Assembly (NCBI GenBank): GCA_902775565.1
Contig: CACYMP010000007.1
Span: 50,500-114,499 of the forward strand
Origin: Oscillospiraceae bacterium
GTDB taxonomy: Bacteria > Bacillota > Clostridia > Saccharofermentanales > Saccharofermentanaceae
Direction: 5' to 3'
DNA length: 64,000 bases
The position numbers were made by a program, and so were the translations under genes. Numbering within the stretch: the stretch's first letter is position 1; each line of letters opens with the position of its first letter. Below, one piece after another: positions 60,402 through 64,000 of this stretch. The notes below the pieces were generated by a model that saw only the letters and a list, made by a program, of their open reading frames with translations, had not been told where the DNA came from and searched no databases.

Positions 60402-61493
60402 ATGAAAGCCGGCAAAGAGACCATCTCTTCCAACCGTAACGGAGCAATCGATTTCTTAAGATTTGCGGCTTCGTTCATCCTGGTTCTGCATCACTATCAG
60501 CAGGTCCACAACGTTTTCATAGACAACGGCATCAACTTCTACAGCGGTCACTTTTACTGGGGACTTTTAGTCGATCTCTTCTTCGTGATCTCAGGTTATT
60601 TCCTGCTCGGTGCAGTTACCAAGATCCATGACGGAGATCTTAAGTTCAAGGACTACTATCTTCACCGCTGCGTAAGGCTCCTGCCGCTTGTCGGCGTGAC
60701 CGCGATAATCTATTTCTTCGTCAACAACTACGTTTATTTCAACGTCATGGGCGAGTACTGCAAGGCTAGATCTACCGGTTCCGAACTTATCTTATCCATC
60801 CTCGGAATGCAGGTCGGCTGGGCTAATCTCGAAGGCTCTCACTTAAACCCTCCGATGTGGTATATCAGCGCGCTCCTGATCGCATTTGTCGTCTTGTATC
60901 TGATAGTTTCCATAAGCGGTAAGCTTAAGAAAAATTACATCATCCCGGTCATCGGACTGATCCTTATCTCCATGGCAGGAGAGCTTTTTGAATTTAATCT
61001 GCCGTTCTTCCAGGGCGATGCAAGAAGAGCTTATGTGGATGTCTCTGTCGGACTTTTACTCGCAGTCATACTCAGAAAGCACGAGATAAAAGGCTTGAAG
61101 TATCTCATCACCATACCGCTCCTGATCGGCGGCGGCGCCCTCTATCTTGCGGCAAACAATGCGCAAAGACAGCTTTTCCAGCAGTACGCTCTTGTCTTCC
61201 TTTTCTTCCCCGCCATCATGATCCTTTTCACGTCAGAGACCGCAAAGAAGATATTCTCAGGAAAGATCTGGAATCTGCTGGGCGGAGCGTCGTTTGACAC
61301 CTATGTACTGCATTACCTTCTTCTTATCCTCGAAAGATGCGCAAACAAGCATTTCGGCCTCGGACTTAATTTCGGGAACTGGTGCATCGAATACCTGACA
61401 GCCATAATAATCTTCGGCTTTGGAATCCTCAGTTACCTTTTCGTCAGTCCGAAGCTCAAGAAAGCTGCCGAAAAAGCCGTATCTTTCCTTTAA
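60402..61493 (+). CDS. Acyltransferase 3 family membrane protein
   Basis: 364 residues, ten or so membrane helices. Opening RNGAIDFLRFAASFILVLHH with the family His near residue 35, then RCVRLLPLVGVTAII (the Arg-rich R-x-x-R-l-l-P motif) and GLLVDLFFVISGYFLLG. Family members O-acetylate surface sugars or peptidoglycan. AGGAAAG stands before the ATG at 60402. It lies alone; sugar acceptor unknown. Confidence 0.9.
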   Translation: MKAGKETISSNRNGAIDFLRFAASFILVLHHYQQVHNVFIDNGINFYSGHFYWGLLVDLFFVISGYFLLGAVTKIHDGDLKFKDYYLHRCVRLLPLVGVTAIIYFFVNNYVYFNVMGEYCKARSTGSELILSILGMQVGWANLEGSHLNPPMWYISALLIAFVVLYLIVSISGKLKKNYIIPVIGLILISMAGELFEFNLPFFQGDARRAYVDVSVGLLLAVILRKHEIKGLKYLITIPLLIGGGALYLAANNAQRQLFQQYALVFLFFPAIMILFTSETAKKIFSGKIWNLLGGASFDTYVLHYLLLILERCANKHFGLGLNFGNWCIEYLTAIIIFGFGILSYLFVSPKLKKAAEKAVSFL

Positions 61494-61607
61494 AACAACG
61501 CTTTTGCGTTTATTTTGCACAGCTTTTCGCAAATTTGCATATTTTGTTGTATAATATCTGCCGCTTATAATAGATATAAATTTCAAGTATATATATGGAG
61601 GCCCGAT

Positions 61608-62153
61608 ATGAACGAATACATCAAGCAGATATCCGAGAGGATCAGAGAACTTCGTGACATACTCGAATTCGACGCGGAGGACGTTGCGCGCGAGATAGGT
61701 GTCAGCAAGGACGAGTATCTTGCATATGAGACCGGCGCGAAAGAGATCCCGATCAGCCTTCTTTACAAAGTCGCCGAGCTTTTCAGAGTAGACCCCACAG
61801 TCCTCATGACAGGCGATGTCCCGAGAATGGACGATTACACTGTGGTAAGAGGCGGCAACGGCGTCAAGGTCGAACGTTATCCCGGTTATTCCTTCAGCGC
61901 TCTTGCCTTCAACTACAAGCACAGACAGATGGACCCCATGATCGTTACCCTTTCGAAGTCCGAGACTGCAGAGCTCGTTAAGCACGGCGGCCAGGAATTC
62001 AACTACGTCATCGAGGGCACGATCAAGGTAGTCGTAGGCGACCGCGAGTTCACGCTCAACGCAGGCGATTCCATCTACTTCAACCCCGAGAAGCCTCACG
62101 GCCAGAGGGCAGTCACGGACAACGCAAAGTTCCTGACGATAATCAACGGTTAA
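61608..62153 (+). CDS. XRE-family regulator with cupin domain
   Basis: 181 residues. HTH_3 at about 9-65 (RIRELRDILEFDAEDVAREI, then VSKDEYLAYETGAKEIP), a cupin_2 domain at about 105-178 (GGQEFNYVIEGTIKVVVGD, LNAGDSIYFNPEKPHGQRAV). GGAGGCCCGAT precedes the ATG; a TATAAT box is at 61550-61555. It lies 24 bases before an acyl-CoA synthetase gene, a pairing common in Clostridia, where the cupin probably senses a metabolite of that enzyme. Confidence 0.92.
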   Translation: MNEYIKQISERIRELRDILEFDAEDVAREIGVSKDEYLAYETGAKEIPISLLYKVAELFRVDPTVLMTGDVPRMDDYTVVRGGNGVKVERYPGYSFSALAFNYKHRQMDPMIVTLSKSETAELVKHGGQEFNYVIEGTIKVVVGDREFTLNAGDSIYFNPEKPHGQRAVTDNAKFLTIING

Positions 62154-62177
62154 TACCTCAAGGAGAAACACACACAT

Positions 62178-63884
62178 ATGAGCTTACTGGAAAGATTTGT
62201 CGAAAGAGTTGATTTCGAAAGCTATGAAGATTTCAAGCAGAACTTCAAGCTTAAGGTCCCCAAGGACTTTAACTTCGGATTCGACGTCGTCGACGTGTAT
62301 GCTGACACGGAACCCGAGCGTGAAGCACTTATCTGGTGCGACGATGAAGGCAACGAAAAGCACTTTACCTTTAGTGACATCAAAGAGAAGAGCAACCGCG
62401 TAGCAAACATGTTCAAGGGCTTAGGCATCAAAAAGGGCGACAGGGTCCTCATGATCCTCCGTCAGCGTCCTGAAGTCTGGTTCACAATGGTCGGTCTTCA
62501 CAAGCTCGGTGCGGTCGTTATCCCCGCCACTTTCCAGCTCGAGTATCACGATATCGTATACCGCTGCAATGCTGCTAACGTTAAGATGATCGTCTGCGCA
62601 GATGACCAGTGGATCATCGACAATGTCAACAGCGCACGTCCCGACTGCAAGACTGTTCAGATCTGCAGCGTTATCGGCAAAGCACCCGAGGGCTGGCGTT
62701 CTCTTACCGATGACATCGATGCGGCTTCTCCCGTTTTCGACAGGCCCACAGGTGATGAAGCGACACATAACGAAGATCCTATGATCATCTACTTCTCTTC
62801 AGGCACGACCGGCGAGCCCAAGATGATCCTTCACGACTATCTCCTGCCCTTAGGACACATCGTCACGGCTAAATACTGGCAGCAGGTCTACGACGGCTGC
62901 AGACACCTCACACAGGCCGATTCAGGCTGGGCAAAATTCGCATGGGGCAAGATCTACGGTCAGTGGATCGCAGGCGCTGTCAACGTCACATTTGATACAC
63001 AGGGCAAGTTCAGCGCCCAGAGGATGCTTGAGATTATCGAGAAGCTCAAGCTCAACTCCTTCTGCGGACCTTCCACGATCTACCGTTATCTGATCCAGGA
63101 AGACCTTTCAAAGTATGATTTCTCCTCCATCAAGCACTGCTCGATGGCAGGCGAGCCTCTTAACCCTGAAGTATTCTACAAGTGGAAGGATGCAACGGGC
63201 CTCGAGATCAGAGAGGGCTTCGGGCAGACAGAGGGAAGCGTACTTTTTGCCAACTTCCCCTGGATCGACGTAAAGCCCGGTTCAACCGGAATGCCCACTC
63301 CCCTTTATGAGATCGAGCTCTTGGATGACGACGGCAACCCCGTTGAGGACGGTATCGTAGGCAACGTCATAATCAAGAACGCGTCTTCCCACCCGACAGG
63401 ACTTTTCAAGGAATACTACCAGAACCCTGAGGCAATGGCAGACCAGTGGCCGGGTGCCGACTACAACACAGGCGACACCGCATGGAGAGATCCGGACGGC
63501 TACATCTGGTTCGTAGGAAGAAACGATGACGTTATCAAGTGCTCAGGCTACCGTATCGGACCCTTCGAGGTTGAGAGCGCTCTTATGACCCACCCTGCGG
63601 TCCTCGAGTGCGCTGTTACATCAGTACCCGATCCGATGAGAGGACAGGCTGTAAAGGCCACCATCGTCCTCACAAAGCAGTATAAGGGCAAGGGCACACC
63701 CGAGCTCGTCAAGGAGCTTCAGAACCACGTCAAGCACGCAACCGCTCCCTACAAGTATCCGAGAGTCATCGAGTTCGTTGAGGAGCTCCCCAAGACTCCG
63801 AGCGGCAAGATAATGCGTAAGGCGATCAAGAAAGCCGACGAGGAAAAGTACAAAGCAGCTCAGGCTGCAGCACAGCAGCAGTAA
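62178..63884 (+). CDS. Acyl-CoA synthetase, AMP-forming
   Basis: 568 residues. Activates a carboxylic acid to acyl-CoA via the adenylate. P-loop IIYFSSGTTGEPKMILHDY near 198-216, GFGQTEGSV near 345, YNTGDTAWRDPDGYIWFVGR near 426-445, then DDVIKCSGYRIGPFEVESAL, and catalytic Lys in PKTPSGKIMRKAI near 545. The wording is nearest to medium-chain/acetyl type enzymes (ACSM-like). CAAGGAGAAACACACACAT precedes the ATG. Substrate not known. An insertion sequence begins 22 bases after the stop. Confidence 0.93.
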   Translation: MSLLERFVERVDFESYEDFKQNFKLKVPKDFNFGFDVVDVYADTEPEREALIWCDDEGNEKHFTFSDIKEKSNRVANMFKGLGIKKGDRVLMILRQRPEVWFTMVGLHKLGAVVIPATFQLEYHDIVYRCNAANVKMIVCADDQWIIDNVNSARPDCKTVQICSVIGKAPEGWRSLTDDIDAASPVFDRPTGDEATHNEDPMIIYFSSGTTGEPKMILHDYLLPLGHIVTAKYWQQVYDGCRHLTQADSGWAKFAWGKIYGQWIAGAVNVTFDTQGKFSAQRMLEIIEKLKLNSFCGPSTIYRYLIQEDLSKYDFSSIKHCSMAGEPLNPEVFYKWKDATGLEIREGFGQTEGSVLFANFPWIDVKPGSTGMPTPLYEIELLDDDGNPVEDGIVGNVIIKNASSHPTGLFKEYYQNPEAMADQWPGADYNTGDTAWRDPDGYIWFVGRNDDVIKCSGYRIGPFEVESALMTHPAVLECAVTSVPDPMRGQAVKATIVLTKQYKGKGTPELVKELQNHVKHATAPYKYPRVIEFVEELPKTPSGKIMRKAIKKADEEKYKAAQAAAQQQ

Positions 63885-63906
63885 TAAAAAGGGGGGCTTT
63901 ATGATA

Positions 63907-64000
63907 TGTACCCTCTTTGCTGGACAACAGCAAGGAGGGTATTTTTATGCGTTACAGTAAAGAATTCAAGTTGAAATGTGTGAAACTATATCGGCAAGGG
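63907..64000 (+). mobile_element. Left end of an IS3-family insertion sequence
   Basis: Begins with TGTACCCTCTTTGCTGGACA, of the IS150-type terminal pattern, then a hairpin: TACCCTCTTTGCTG pairs with CAGCAAGGAGGGTA (63909-63940), one G-T pair. The hairpin arm contains the AGGAGGG ribosome site of OrfA and is followed by TTTTT, so outside transcription would be ended and the site hidden. It runs out of the window. Confidence 0.7.
63947..64000 (+). CDS. IS3-family transposase OrfA, N-terminus only
   Basis: 18 codons up to the window end, MRYSKEFKLKCVKLYRQG, the typical start of an HTH_Tnp_1 OrfA. AAGGAGGG precedes the ATG by 7 bases. OrfB would follow beyond the window. Confidence 0.8.
   Translation, partial: MRYSKEFKLKCVKLYRQG

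Noticed and set aside
61257..62177. 306-codon minus-strand frame across the acyltransferase end and the XRE-cupin gene
   Set aside because: It crosses two well-supported plus-strand genes and a promoter, and shows no domain.

Overview
The window looks like chromosome from a Gram-positive, moderate-GC member of the Clostridia (Firmicutes), probably a gut or rumen type; the genus cannot be fixed from this sequence. Supporting signs are strong AGGAGG-type ribosome sites, ATGA-type overlaps, a zinc-type ribosomal protein L32, RodA/Lgt/MltG wall and lipoprotein genes, DUF1934 next to an RluA enzyme, and many lipoproteins. Layout: (1) 1-7181, a trpE-G-D-C-F-B-A operon (trpE cut by the window edge) with a peptidase T gene 2 bases behind trpA. 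(2) 7240-14251, a glycosyltransferase, then a convergent exopolysaccharide block (polyprenyl glycosylphosphotransferase, GT4 glycosyltransferase, DUF4012 protein, hexapeptide acyltransferase). (3) 14337-24851, housekeeping genes: U32 peptidase, mltG, typA, der, rpmF, DUF1934, an RluA enzyme, a CAT-like acetyltransferase, DUF2809, tRNA-Gln, family 4 uracil-DNA glycosylase and an RsuA enzyme. (4) 24841-30033, a fused sucrose-6-phosphate hydrolase/fructokinase behind lgt and a rodA-type gene, and a DJ-1 protein. (5) 30069-43568, two tandem integrated elements at one tRNA-Ser(CGA) gene. The first (about 7.8 kb) splits the native tRNA in its anticodon loop and brings a complete, slightly diverged tRNA-Ser(CGA) with its own promoter and terminator. 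The second (5.6 kb) uses a 16-base repeat of the tRNA 3' end. Both carry an Xis-like protein and a tyrosine integrase; cargo is mainly lipoproteins, a serine hydrolase, a DUF4279 protein and an IS3-type orfB. Four copies of a two-hairpin repeat with compensatory changes lie in them. (6) 43632-60289, surface, signalling and transport genes: a class III cyclase, a TetR/glycosyltransferase pair, and a seven-gene minus-strand run (two sugar-type ABC permeases, HlyD-like adaptor, MacB-like periplasmic protein, BspA-type LRR protein, GNAT enzyme, double zinc-ribbon protein) divergent from a long solute-binding lipoprotein. (7) 60402-64000, an acyltransferase-3 protein, an XRE-cupin regulator paired with an acyl-CoA synthetase, and the left end of an IS3-family insertion running out of the window. 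How it fits together: the trp block makes tryptophan; the fusion protein would turn sucrose-6-phosphate into glucose-6-phosphate plus fructose phosphate in one polypeptide; the EPS block builds a lipid-linked sugar polymer; and the tRNA-Ser locus has taken up repeated insertions, with scars and repeated terminator copies left behind. The least conventional items are the tRNA-Ser split with replacement, the covarying two-hairpin repeat, the GH32-PfkB fusion, and the sugar-permease/HlyD/MacB-like/LRR operon.
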